In this document: positions 34,701-49,700 of the stretch, one piece after another
How the letters are laid out: each line of letters begins with the position of its first letter
How positions within the stretch are numbered: the first letter of the stretch is position 1
Origin: Anadara kagoshimensis
Taxonomy: Eukaryota; Mollusca; Bivalvia; Arcoida; Arcidae
Direction: 5' to 3'
Assembly (NCBI GenBank): GCA_021292105.1
Contig: CM037870.1
Location: 18,407,087-18,471,086, forward strand
DNA: 64,000 bases
Program-made: the position numbers and the translations under genes
The notes under the pieces: generated by a model
Databases searched by the model: none
What the model was told of the DNA's origin: nothing
What the model saw: the letters and a program-made list of their open reading frames with translations, nothing else

Positions 34701-37700
34701 TCTAATTTCTGGTATCCACACATTCCATTTCTTGATAAAGTTCATGTGTAATATGGTAGTTTGATTGCTTGTTAATGATCAAAATCCATATTTAGGGGTG
34801 GTATATTGTCAAATAATAGAAAACCTGGAGTTCATGTGCAGAAGAATACAGTCCAACCTGTCTTTAAGGCCACCTCTATATAGGGGCCACCTGCTTATAA
34901 AGGCCAGTAGAATTGTATCCCAATTGTTCTTTATTCATATTATTTCAACCTGTATATAAAGGCTACTTGTCCATAAAGTCCACTTTTACTGGTTCCCTTG
35001 GGTGACCTTTTTAGACAGGTTCAACTGTATATCGCAAAGTGACGAAAGCCTGGCAATAAATTTGTTGCATGTGAACAATGCTGATGTATTATTTGAAGAT
35101 GTACAATGCGTAGATTTTGATTACTTCTATTCTCATTCTAACATGACTAAAATCAAAATCCAATGAAATAAATTTTTTCCTGGGAAGTTCATTTTACCAT
35201 TTATTTGAAAAACAGTAATCTGATACAATTCAGCTGTTAAGAAAACTCTATTATAATGAAAATTGTGTCACAGTCATTGTTTACAACACATATCATGATG
35301 TCACAAGGTGAGTAAAGAGAGCATTTCAGTAAAATGCCATTGGTACACAAAATGTAAATGGCTTGTTTTACTTTGGTTAGCTTTCTACATATTTTTTATG
35401 AAGAAAAAAACACAGGTCATGTTAGAATTACATGTGTCTTTAACATGGCCTGGTAATCTTGACCTGTGCTTTATGTTTCAGGAGAAAATAGAAAGTTGGT
35501 TATTTTCACTAAGGGCAGCAATAGAAAGGAAAGCAAAATTAATGGAAAAGAAGACAGGGACTTTTAATCTTACATCTGGTATATAAATATTTTAACACAT
35601 CTAGTATGTTTCTTAATTGTTACCCCAGTAAATATAGGAATCACCTTGTGTTTCTGTATGTCCATTCTTTAATTTTTACATCTGTGGATTGATTTTGACG
35701 AAAATTAGCACAAATGTTTTTCAACTGTCATCTGTTGCATACCCAATTTAGATTTGTAGGATAAAGGTCAAGGTCACGGGATCAAGTCTTGTAAGTGATG
35801 CTAGGGATATGGTCAGGGGTCATGTATTTTTCTCCCAAGAGCCTGCTCTAGTTTGATAGTTTCTTATCATCATTGATCGTATGTACATGAAGTTGTTTTG
35901 ACATACATGTAATTCAAATTTCATATTGTTACTCAGTAAATGGATCTTAAAACCAGTTCTGATGATGATAGCATAGCTTCCAAAACATGTCAACCACATA
36001 ATGAATTTTACCATTAATGTTTTATCATGTGTTGAGATTCACGTACTGAGTAATTTTATGAATCATATTATGGAACTCTATCGAATACCTAAGGTATCCA
36101 CCTGAAGAAACTCTACCACATTGTACACCTTATGGATTTAGTTTCTTTTATCATCCCTCGCCTTTCAAAGAAAGAGGGGATATTAAATTTGAGTTTGTAT
36201 CAGTTCTTCAGTACATCCGAAATTCTTGTCTGCACAAATTCTCCAAAACTATGAAGCACTATTTCACGAAACCTGATACAAAATTGATTTGACACTGTAA
36301 TGATTGACTAAGCTTTAATAATAAACTCACCATAATTTGTATTTTAGCTTCCCTCATTGACTGTATGAAGCATACTGTAAGTGTTACTAAATCCATGGAG
36401 TATCTGATGGCTACAGGGAATTTAGTATCAAGGAGTGGATTAGGACTCATGCAGGTACATAGTTGGGGAATTCTTATATCACATATTTGTCATTTAGTTA
36501 TAAACATCTTTGTCAACTTACTCACCTTCTGTTGATGGTTTTCCTTCTGTTCTCTGATCACCAACCTTCTGCAAGCAAACTGCTGTCAAAATTTCTCATA
36601 CTAGGATCTTTCTGTCCCAAGTGGGATTCAAACCGAGGCAGTGAGAGGCACTGTAATCTATAAGCTGATGCTTTAAACCACTTGCAACCAAGGCTCTTAT
36701 GAGTACTTTGGCAGTGTGCCTGCAGGTAGTTTGTAACCATTCAGTCATTGAAGTTTTGTTACATGAAGTAAACTATAATTTCTTGATATATTTATTTGCC
36801 ACATATAGTGAACTATAATATATGGTTATTGAACTGATATTGTGAAATATTGTTCCGAGTTGACTTGACATTTGCACGAGCTTGCGATATGAAAAATTTG
36901 ATTCGGGAAACCTCGGACTGGAACAAAGTCAGCGTGCAAATATCGATATTTATTGCACGCTAACACCTCGAGATTTATCGTTTAATTTCTATGCGAAGAA
37001 CATATTGCTATATAATAATTCTATGATATTTTACAGGCCAGTGGTTTGGCAGTGATTGCAGATAAGCTGAATTACTTCCGATATCTGTCTCACTTTAGAT
37101 GTGTACATAGAGGAGCATTCTTTCAAGAGATGAGAACAACATCTGTTAGAAAATTATTACCTGAAGCTTGGGGTAAGTTGAATTGTCAATGATGTATTTT
37201 AATACCTCCCACCCATCCATTAACAAAGTTTTTGGGTTGTATAGGAATCACCCTGCCCATCTGTCTGTCAATGTGCTTATCCATCTTTCTCAATATTGTG
37301 TCTACTCCATAACTCTCACATTTATAGATGGATTTTGATCAAACTTATATTGGAATCAACATGAGATGATGTCTGTGTAGGTCAAAACTTAAGATCACGA
37401 GGTCATATCACAAAATGATATAAAGTTTAACCTGTTTATAAAGGCTATCTAAGAAAACCAATAAAGTGGCCTTTATGGGCAGGTATTCCTTATATACGGG
37501 TTCAAGTAATATGAATAAAGACCAATTGTGAAAAATTTTACTGGCCTTTTAAAGTAGGTGGTTCTTTATATAGAGATGGCATATACATGTAAGGCAGTTT
37601 TGACCATATTTGCTAAATAAAGATTTTAGTGACATCTTTCTGGTAGCGGTTTAAAAGTATGATATTGCATTAATACATGTACATGTATTTGAACATTGAT

Positions 37701-40700
37701 TATTGCTGTAGGATTTTTATGTCCTGTTCACACACCAGATGGATCACCATGTGGACTTTTGAATCATCTTGCTGCACATTGTCAGGTACAGTAAATATAA
37801 CTTTATAATGCCTCTTGATTCCATAGTTTTATTGAGAATAACTGTTTACTGCTGCAATGTCTTACCCTCTCATGGCAAAAATTATAGCTTATAGTAAATA
37901 AAGTCAGTAGTTAGAGTAACAATTTATGAATTTGAAAGGTCACCAGCATAATACCAGGTTAGAGTAAGGATGAAAATGTGATGAGATGAGTGTTTTTGTT
38001 TGTCGGTTACAACTTTTGAGAAGTCGAGTATCATTACATCAAGACATCTAAGATGTCATAGCAAGTCAGTACTTCATATTACTGTAATTGCTGTGGTAGC
38101 TCAGTTGGTAGAGAGCTTGCTTCGTATGTGGGAGGTCAGGGTTCAAACCCTGGCTCAGTCTGACTTGAAATTAGGTTGCCACTGTTCTTTCACCTAGCAT
38201 TCTGCATTTAGAAATTAAAGTCACAGTTCCTCTGGAAGAGACTGTATAAAAACTGATGCCCTCATAGTAAGCATGGTACACTTAAGAAACCTCCCTATAG
38301 TCATTACCCTGAGCACACTTTAAAGGAAAAACATTTCTGCAACCAAGTTTTGCTGGTGACATCTAAATATTAGTGGAATACTCTTCACTGGTTAAAAAAA
38401 TCATTCATTCAATCAATAAAATTTGCAAAAGATTATTTTGTGTGATTCCTAAATGTTGTTTGACAGTCGAGTCATGAGTACTTACATATATTTGTAGATT
38501 GTAAACACACAGCCGTCAACAGCTCATATACCAAAACTACTATTCAATGGGCGTTTCACCTTGTGATGCCCCTACCCCTGGGAAGATGGAAGATTGTTAT
38601 CCTGTTATCATCGATGGAAAACATATTGGTTACCTTAATGCAAGCATTGCAAAGCATGTTGTGAATAAACTGAGAGTCATGAAGGTCAAAGGTCAAAATA
38701 GAGTAAGTATCCACTACTGTCAATTTTGAACAAGCTGAGGGTAATTAATGTCAAAGGTCAAAATAGAGCATGTTCAAGTTTATGCTTTTCAATCCAGTCA
38801 TGCCAATAATATGTAAGTCACTTGAATAAAAGCAATCAATAAAATTGCATTCCAAATATTAGAAATGTTTCTTACGTATGTTATGATGATATTTTTATCT
38901 CCTGTTCAACTAAAATGGGATATTATTCAAAGTTCAGTCCATCAATCCTTCAATCTTTCTGTCTTTCTTGTCTGTTTATCCACCGACTTATCTGGAGTAA
39001 TTCTCCAAAACCTTTGAATCACAATTTTAAGAAACTTATTGAAGTATGGGCTCGTAAGGCGTTTTCGATCACCGGGTGTTTCCGATCACTTATGTAAATT
39101 CCAAATGGTGAGCATGCGCAGCCAAATTTTTTAGGCCAAACAATCTATTTATAACGATGGAAGCACGTTTTTTCTACCAGTGTAAACAAATAGTCAAAAA
39201 TGCTTTCTGGGAAGGTAGGATAACTCACATTCTGTCCACGTTGATAAAAGCCGCCATATTTGTTATTCCCGTTTTTCATGTACCATAATATGTCCAATTT
39301 CTTTTGATCTAATCATTTTCATGCAATCCGGTGTCGTCTGTTTACTCTCTGATCGTTTTGACAAATATCAGTTCATGCGACGTCACCAGTTATAGTCCGT
39401 TTCAAGAAAACCGAGGCTGTAAAGTGGCACCACGTGTTATAGCATAATTGTTATATATCGGGAGCAAGATTTTACAACACTTGGTTCTATAAATGCAATT
39501 CAACACCATAAAGTGATAACCGCTACCTGCTCCATGCTTCACAACACATTCTCAACAGATTTTTACAGTTAAAACTATTGATGTTGCATCAGTATATATA
39601 TTTATATAATATATATAGACATATGTCAATATAAGGTTTCTAATTGTTATGAAATCGATGGATGACACACAAATGGGTGCATGGTTGTTGGAATATTAAT
39701 TAACTTAGGATTTAGATGAGGCAAGATGTAATGTTCATGTTTCATGTTAACACTGGCCCGTTTTGAGCCTCAAACACTTTTACTTTCTTGTGTAATACGT
39801 CACTACATCACGTGATCGGATTCACCTTTCTGCCATTTTTGTTTACATAGAAATGGGGACCGGTAGGGATTTAGATAAAACATGCTGTGTAATGCTTTGA
39901 TTGAGTTTTTGTCAGTATAAAAGCATCCAGATTAATTAGTTTTAACTACGCTGATGTACATTTGATTCAGTATTATTTAGTTAGCTAAACAATTATTCCA
40001 AAATCCACTAAGTGATCGAAATCCCCTAATTCCTCCATAATTAGGACCATCATTAGGTGTGCTTGACAGAAAAATATTTAATGATAGGAAATCTTTATTC
40101 AATGAATCTGCTTGATCACTTTTAATAAAATCTGTACTTTTTTAGCTTTCACCATATATGGAGATATGTCTGGTGCCCAAGTCAGAATTTGCTAGTCAGT
40201 ACCCAGGCCTGTTCTTGTATACTTCTATAGCCCGTATGGTGAGGCCTGTCAAAAATCTAGCTCTGGACATGGTAGAATACATAGGCACATTTGAACAAGT
40301 TTACATGGATATATGTATTACACTGGAGGAGGCACATCAAGGGGTAAACATTTTATTATTATCTTTCTCATGTTTTTAAAATAACAGCATATTTTAGAAT
40401 ATCATGAATTCAACTTTACAACATGTTTTAATGACATTGTATAATAAAAAGAAATAGTAGTTTTTGTACAGTAAAACTTCATTATAATCCCTATTGCTAG
40501 CTTTGCCACTTCACTTTTTGCCACAGTGTCTTTTTATCATTATTGTCTAAAGTCTTCCAAACTCCTTTATAATACCAAGCAGTCTATTGTCAGGTTAACA
40601 AGTCAAATGGTGGTGATACATCTCAGTTTTACTGTGTTACTTGTTTAGAATATTATTGCATACATTTTAGTGTGATTTTTAAAATGTTAATTTCAATGTA

Positions 40701-43700
40701 TGTCACCCGTCATGTTTTGTATAGATATTGGGAGAGGGTAGGTTGAATGGTGGGTAGTTGGTTTTTAACAACTTTTGGTGGTTTACATGTACCAGGTATT
40801 TGTTTTAGTTCTTTCTATGAAACGCCTTCATTTTAATAGGTAACAACACATCAAGAACTTAGTGAGACCAGTATGCTGTCATTATTAGCTTGTCTTACAC
40901 CATTCTCTGACTTTAATCAGAGTCCACGTAATATGTACCAATGTCAGGTTAGTGTCTTTTGTTTATAGCTAGAGATGAGAGAGAGAGAGAGAGATCAAAC
41001 TCCACTTATTTATCTGTCAATCCTTATTTAAAATATCAACACTGTCCACGTCAAGTTAACTTATATTATTCCAGTCTTTGAACGCAAGCACTCTATTTTT
41101 GTTATACGCCCGTCATATGACGGGACGTATTATGTTACGGTGCTGTCCGTCCGGGCGGGCGGGCGTCTGTTAACAATTTGTATTCCGTTCAATAGAGACC
41201 ACAAACATTTATGGATTCAAATGAAATTTAATATACAGCTTTACCATGGTAATACCTTGTGCAAGTTCGAATTACAACTTTTTCTGATTATTTTTGGAGG
41301 AGTTATGCCCCTTTTTTAACTTAGAAATTTTTGTATGTATGACCATGTGGTTTCCGATCATTAGAGCCTACAACTATTTATGGATTCAAATGAAATTTGG
41401 TATACACATTTACGATGTTAATATCTGGTGCAAGTTCGAATTACAACTTTTTCTGATTATTTTTGGAGGAGTTATGCCCCTTTTTTAACTTAGAAATTTT
41501 TGTATGTATGACCATGTGGTTTCCGATCATTAGAGCCTACAACTATTTATGGATTCAAATGAAATTTGGTATACACATTTACGATGTTAATATCTGGTGC
41601 AAGTTCGAATTACAACTTTTTTCGGATTATTTTTGGAGGAGTTATGCCCCTTTTTTAACTTAAAAATTTTTGTATGTATGACCATGTGGTTTCCGATCAT
41701 TAGAGCCTACAACTATTTATGGATTCAAATGAAATTTGGTATACACATTTACGATGTTAATATCTGGTGCAAGTTCGAATTACAACTTTTTCGGATTATA
41801 TTTTGGAGGAGTTATGCCCCTTTTTTAACTTAGAAATTTTTGTATGTATGACCATGTGGTTTGTATTCCATTCAGTAGACAATACAAACATGGATTTAAA
41901 TGAAATTTGTTATACGTTTGGTATACACATTTACGATGTTAATATCTGGTGCAAGTTCGAATTACAACTTTTTCAGATTATTTTTGGAGGAGTTATGCTC
42001 CTTTTTTAACTTAGAAATTTTTGTATGTATGACCATGTGGTTTGTATTCCATTCAGTAGACAATACAAACATGGATTTAAATGAAATTTGTTATACAGTT
42101 ACACCTTAATCATGGTAATATCTCGTGCAAATTTGAACTACAACTTTTTTGGGTTACGAGTTATGGCCCGAACACGGAGTTGGTAATATATTTTTACATA
42201 CATATATCCTAGTTGTACTTATACTTCTCAGTAAATAGTACTACTCGATCAATATTACACGGGTGTATAATGCTCCGCTCGGCGGTGCTCTTGTTTAAAT
42301 TTGTAACACCTTTATAAGTTAACTTACATTATTCCAGTCTTTGAACTCAAGCACACTATTTTTGTTTAAATTTGGCAACACCTTTACATGGAAAAATACA
42401 AAAACCAAATCTTGCGATACATATTTTTTTAAAAATTCTTTACAATTTGCAAAGTTTGATTTCATTTATTTTTTTTAGAGTTGTCAGATTGGCAGCTATT
42501 TATGCCATGAATTAAATTGTGTCATGTATTTTGTATTACAGATGGGTAAACAGACTATGGGTACACCTCTTCATGCCTTTGGACATCGGTCAGATAATAA
42601 ATTATATCGTATACAGACACCCCAGAGTCCGATTGTACGACCAGTAATGTATGATAAATATGACATGGATAATTATCCACTAGGTACCAACGCTATAGTG
42701 GCTGTCATATCATATACAGTAAGTTGTCATGGTAACCATGATCCAATATTGTTGATCCAGGTCTAAAAATGCCAAGTATATAACTCAACTTTTAGAGATT
42801 GGTTTAGGTCCTAAGTTCTTATCTTCATCTAGATCTTGCAATTAATGGACTTATTACTGTGAAATCATTTGTTTACATGGCATGGCGTCAAATAAGGTTT
42901 ACCAATGTACCACATGATCAATACCTCTTAAAAGTTTTTGGGAAAGGTGTTTGAAAACGTTTACATCACAATTTCCAAGGATAATATTGTTTTCACAGGA
43001 AAACCTGAACCCATATGATTCCATATCCAATAGAAATAATATATTTTTCGCAAATGTTTGATGTTATCAAGTTGTAGTGGCAAACCCCATTTTTTGGTTC
43101 ACCAATTTGCTACTTCATTCCACTTGAATAACAAAACTAAATATTTAATTTATAAAAATCAAGAGAAATTGAATTTACTAATTCCAAACGTAAGAAAATA
43201 AAGTATGGTTTTGCCTGTCATATACAATGTCTAAGTATATCAATCATTGTTCTTTGTAGTGAAGTTTCATGTTGAAGCTGTATGCCAATGTATAGAAACA
43301 TAATTTTGTCATGTATTATTTTAACATTTCTGTTGGATTACAGTTTTGATGATAATACATAATTACTTTACATTTTGTTGTTTAGGGTTATGACATGGAA
43401 GATGCTATGGTGTTAAACAAGTCATCATTTGAGAGAGGATTTGGACATGGAACTGTATACAAGTCAGAGGTACTGTAAATCAACTTTTACTGGTGTGTGA
43501 TTAACTTCCGCATGTTTCGCGAGGACAAAATAACCCCAAAAGTTAATCACCCTGAATTTGTTTCTGAAAATGGTTTTATTCATACCAAATATTCAGTTAA
43601 AGTACAGGGCTGGGTAACTCGAAGCTCTCTTAGCAGTTACGAACACTTAACTCTGTTGTGTTATATAGGCATTAAGTGTTCGTAACTGCTAAGAGAGCTT

Positions 43701-46700
43701 CGAGTTACCCAGCCCTGTACCATATCTGTATTTTAAGCTTTTAGTGAAAGCATATTGCTTGGTTATTAGAGCAATGCAAGTTACTGCATTTAACAATGCT
43801 ACTGACTTCACAGTGTCAGGCTAATGGACCATTATTATTATTGTGGTTATTCCACCAACATTTTGTCCTCTACATTTCTTGAAAACTGTTTAAAGAAACC
43901 AACAGGAACAATCTTTTAGTGAAGTAGATGTACCATTTCCTATTCATATTATCGATTATGCACATGGTTTGGGGATTTCCTTGTTTGGGTTTGTTTTGGG
44001 GAACACTTTTGAAATAGTATTTCATTTCAGTTATAAAGTGTCTTTTTTATTTCAGTTTATTGATCTACAGAAGATGACCAGGGAGAGTAAATCTGTTTTA
44101 TTATTTGGTATGTCTTAATTTAAATTTATTTGAGGTTATTTAATGTCACATTCATTTTCTTTTTGAATTTTTTTTAAACAAATTCTTTTTATCAATTTCA
44201 ACATGTACTGCATATGCAGATAATGTAATGGATGATTTAAATACTTCAATTAAGCATTGAATCTAATTTCCATTGGGTAATTCATAAATAATCTGAATGA
44301 ATGTTGTAAGGTGAATAAAGCAAAAGTGTGAAGTATCCATTATAAAATAAAAATTGGACTCAATTCTTATAGAAGAAATTGACATTTAATATCTGTTTGA
44401 CAGATGAAATAATTATTTTCAAGTTCAAATAATAAAGAATAAATACACAATGATACATTTATTGCACCACACAATTTGGCATTTGAGTGACCATGGCTAT
44501 TTAGTGGCCAGGTCATTGAGAAATCCCTCAAGCATTTTTTCACTGCTCAGCCAATGAAATTGTTAGGCATTTGTCAAATGCAATTCTAATTACTAATGAG
44601 AAAAATGCTTCAGTTCATTATTTATACAAAATGTTGTATTTAAGGTTGTATACCAGGAGACAAAAGAATTGGTGATAAATTAGATATAGATGGTTTACCA
44701 CCTGTCGGTGCTTATCTACAAGAGGGAGATCCATATTACAGGTAAGAAAGTATTACATGGCTAGGTGATAAATTAGATATAGATGGTTTACCACCTGTCG
44801 GTGCTTATCTACAAGAGGGAGATCCATATTACAGGTAAGAAAGTATTACATGGCTAGGTGATAAATTAGATATAGATGGTTTACCACCTGTTGGTGATTA
44901 TCTACAAGAGGGAGATCCATATTACAAGTAAGAAGTTATTTAATAATGGCTGTAGACAAGTACTGGGATACTTGTGTCATTAAGCCTTAAATTAAATGAA
45001 AGATATTTGCAACTGAAAAACATGTTGCCATTGGTTCGTCTAAATTTGATCATGCATGTTGTTGGGAAAACATGGAGTTCTCAGTTGGGGATTGTTTAGG
45101 GACACTTTCTTTAACAGATCTTTTTAAAACTTCACAGGAACAATATTTGGGTTGAAAATATGTGCCATTGGCTATTTCTATTTTGATCATGCACATGGTT
45201 GGGAAAACATGGATTTCCAAGTTGGAGTTTGTTTGGGAGACACTTTTGACGTTGAGTTGAGTAATGGTGTTTAACGTCCCGGTCAAGAATATTTTATTTA
45301 TATTGAGATGTCGCCAGCTATAGGTGAAGGTACAAAAATTTTGCCTGTGCGTTGCACTGATGCAGCAGTGTTCCTTATTGTGCCGAGCCCACTGTGACAC
45401 AGGACCTTGTTTATTTTAAGTTCCCATCTGAAAGAACCGTGATTGCCATTTTATAATGCTGAGTGCTTGGTGAAAGAACAGTCACTACCCACTTTCAAGT
45501 TTTGGGTCAGACCTGGTCTGGTTTCGAACCCACGACTACCCACTTTGGAAGCAAGCACTCTACAAACTGAGCTACCATAGTGGTTTTACTTTTGAAATGG
45601 CATGCCATTTCAGTTACATGTAAAACTTGTTTTTATTGCATTCTATAGAAAAATGTGCAAAAATAACCATGTGTTTATTAATAGCAATGTACCATTTGTA
45701 ATGTTTTAGCTATATCAATATACAAACTGGGGAGATGAGAGTTGAGAAATACAAACATCAAGAACCAGCTCATGTAGATCATATAAAAATACTGGGTAAT
45801 GATCTGGGTAATGGCCACCTTCAGAAAGTCTGTATAGTACTGAGAATTACAGTAAGTAAATAATATCACATTACTGGTACATAATGATTGATAAGTTTGA
45901 CTCTTCCATTTACATTGCACATTTATTTCTGTCAGTTTGCTTGATACATTGGAATGTATTATAAGTCTCGGTACAAACATGTTCTCTTCATGTAAGAGTC
46001 AGATTTATTTCAGTTATTGAATAAACTATTGACAGGATTGTTTTGATTTTGGTACTAAAGTCTGTAAGCCTGATCATGTGAATTCTGTGATTTTTGAGTG
46101 CAGAATAATATGCATGATTAGAAATCATTTCAAATAATATCACTGAATTAATGCATGTAGATCATTTTACCTAACCAATGGCTGGATAGTCAGTATTCTT
46201 TCACTTATATCACAGCAGTCAGTTCTGGGAAGATGGAGGAAACTGGAGTACATGGAAACCACTGATCTTTGCCAAGTGAACTAACACACTTTCTTGAAAT
46301 TAGTTTTGTTATGAATGAGATTCAAATCTAGGCAGTGAGATTAGTTTTAATCCATAAGCTTATGTGTTATAAACCACTTGGCCACCGAGGCACAAAGAAT
46401 ATATTTACAGTACTGTCACTCTATATTCTTTTTACAGAGGAATCCTATAATTGGTGATAAGTTCTCAAGTAGACATGGTCAAAAAGGTATTTGCAGGTGT
46501 GTAATTTTCACATACAAGACTTGTTTGTTATTTATCAAAAACTAAATATCTGTAGAATTGTTCATAAATATAATAGCTTTCCTGCCATCTTCTAAAACTA
46601 CAGTCTTCATAGCCTTTTTTACTGACTGATTTAGTTCTTCCAAGTCATTTTGAACAAATTATATTTTCAGGAATTCCATTAAGAATTTATCAACTAGATT

Positions 46701-49700
46701 TTTAAACAAGTGATTTTTAATAATTAGAAATTGGTTGTTAGAGAGTGAACAACAAATACAAACCTATAAAATGCAATTCCACAAAGTTAACATTAGTCCC
46801 ATTGGATATAAAGTGTCTGTGTTTATTCCTCATCTCAAATCATTAATTTTTCAATGTTTTTAAATCTTTAATATTTCACTTGTGTTTAATTTTGAAGCAT
46901 GCTGTGGCCAACAGAAAATATGCCGTTTACAGAGAGTGGTATGACACCAGACATTATATTTAATCCTCATGGCTTCCCATCAAGAATGACAATAGGTAAG
47001 TCTCGCTGAAGAGATGTTTTATGAGATTTTATTTGCCACCAAAAACAACTCTCTCTTGATTATTACCATTTTAATTCAGAGTGATTTGATGAACTAAATA
47101 GAGTCGAATTCATAGCTATATAATGTCATAAAATATCTCTTTAATGCAAAGGATTCCAGTCATAATTTTCTGTAAATGTACTTAATTTCACAAGCTAATT
47201 TTTCAGGTTTTTTTTTTAATTTTCGATCTTTTTGCGGGTGTAAAATCAAGAATATGTATTATTTTATGCATGGTACAATTTTTTTGCAGAATTTGGACCA
47301 TGAAAATAAGCTAAAATTAGTATGCCACAAATAAAACTACACTTACAGTATCAAAAAACATTTAAACCAGTGACACTGACAGGAAATTGTGTTCATTCAT
47401 TGGTTTTCAAGCAAACCATTCATGATTGTCATTTATATATATATATATAGTTTTGTTTTACAGTACTAGTAAATGTATGCAGCTGACAAACTTCAATTTT
47501 CATCTAATTTCATCTACTTGCAATTATCTATCAAAATTTTTTTATTAACATAATGGTTATCAGATTTTTCTACCAGTAGCAGATTCTGTTGGTAACTAGA
47601 GGCACTTATGCCCATGGTTGTCACTTTCAATTAACAACATAAATCCCAAAAGCAAAGTAAAACCTTTGAGAGCTAACATATTAATTTAAATTATTATCTT
47701 TTTCCTCTAACATATTAATTTAAATTATTATCTTTCCCTATTTTTACAAGCACTTATATTTTGTTAATGTGTATTATTTAGGTATGATGATTGAAAGTAT
47801 GGCTGGAAAGTCTGGGGCTCTACATGGGTTCTGTCATGATGCAACACCTTTTACATTCTCGGAGGATGAACCTGCTATAAATCATTTTGGTGAAATGTTA
47901 ACAAGAGGTATGGCATATAATTATGTTGAATATCCATAGTGTAAAAGTTTCAATCTAATAAACATTTACATGTAAATAGAAATTAATGGTTTGATCATTA
48001 TAAGCTCAGTTTCTTAAGGATTCGTGTAAATCTAGGGTTTAGTCCCACAATTTTGAAACCATTGTTTGCCAAACAGTTGGTATCGAGAGATAAAAGTATT
48101 GAGACTTTTAAGTTTCATTCCACAGAAGGCATAGTTAAATAAATAGCCTTATTGCACATTGCCACCGTCATTGTAGGGGCTGATTGGTAAGACTTTAACC
48201 TTACAAACCATAAGTCTCTCAACTCTGTGTTTTCTATCCCAATTGACCACAGTGAAAAATAAGTTTCTATTACAGTAGATCTTTATTTGTTGGTTCAGTA
48301 TCATTAAAGGGTCGACCACAGTAAAATTGAATTGTTTCTTGCAGTAGATCTTTCTTGTTGGTTCAGTATCATTAATGGACTAAGTGGTCCACAATGTTTA
48401 TCTGCAATATTGCAGGCAAGTGGGATAGCACTCTAAAGGTTGCCATAAAGGCAAACTGGAACAAAGCAGATTAGAACTATTTGCATAAACTCATGCAAAA
48501 CAGGAACATGTGTTCAGCATGCATTTTTGATCACCACCTAGGTTCCAATCCCACTTTTAACACATACTAGTATGAGTGAGTTTATTAGTTAGCTTACTGA
48601 GGTTTGGTGGTTTTCTCCGGGCACTCTTGTTACCTTAACACCCCTAAATGGACTTCCTTGATATAAATGAAAATATCTTGACTTGGGTATAAAACTCCAA
48701 TACACTACTTTTGATATCTGTATACCACGAGTTAAAATCTTTGAATTAAATCTTATAGTTTTGATGTCAATTTATACTTTATACATTTAGCTGGATATAA
48801 TTATTATGGAACAGAGAGATTATATAGTGGTATTAATGGACGGGAACTAGAAGCAGATATATTTTTTGGTATTGTTTATTATCAGCGTTTACGACATATG
48901 GTATCAGATAAATTTCAAGTAAGAGACAAATTTATAACAATGTTAAAATGAAATGTTTTTGAGACTATAATTGTACAATTTATAAAGCAATACTTTCATA
49001 CATTAAAATTTGTATATAAAGACCATCAAGAGGACCCAACAGAACATGATTTTATGGACAGATGGTATGTAAACTTGCTAACTTTTCTCTTGTTTCAATC
49101 TTGTGAATAATTGAATCATCTGTTGAAACCATTGTAAATTCTTTGGTCAAGCATTTTGATAAGGATAACCATCTTTTCAGGTTAGGACTACTGGCCCAAT
49201 AGACCAGCTAACACATCAACCAGTAAAAGGAAGGAAGAGAGCAGGAGGTATACGGTTTGGAGAGATGGAGCGTGATGCATTGATAGCACATGGTACCTCA
49301 TTCCTGTTACAGGACAGACTTCTTAATTGTTCTGACAGATCAATGGTATGTGACCTCTATAAAAGCGTAGCCTTGGAGGCTGAATGGTCTAAAATGCTGA
49401 CTTAAAGATCAGAGCACCTCTCTCTCTGCCTAAGTTCAAATCCCACTCTGGGAAGATCTTAGTGTGAGGAGTATCCAGTTTGCTTGGCAAAGGTTGGTGG
49501 TTTTCTCTGGGCACTCTGGATTTCTCCATCATCCTAGAACTGACCACCTTTATATATAAGTGAAACAACATTGACTAGGTCATAAAACACCACAACTCAA
49601 CTCATATTGTTTATGTTGGTCAGTCTGTTTCACTTGCTTCTAATTGTAAATGTCCTCTGTAGCGGCCACAGCTGGCCTACACTTTGTCGAACTCTACAGA

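Noticed and set aside
38090..38170. tRNA gene
   Set aside because: A and B boxes and a T-stem are present, but the acceptor stem does not pair and the sequence continues into a SINE body. The similar heads at 30120, 45510 and 57748 were rejected for the same reason.
38515..38566. Using the acceptor at 38521-38522 as the normal start of POLR1B exon 18
   Set aside because: It keeps frame but loses the conserved [14 protein letters not shown] segment, which is clear in the 38498 frame. A two-base deletion explains the data better.
41294..42109. Several overlapping frames of 60-80 residues that repeat the same peptide ([13 protein letters not shown]...)
   Set aside because: They come from the 170-bp satellite of a Helentron-like element. 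The unit length is not a multiple of three, so no continuous repeat protein is possible.
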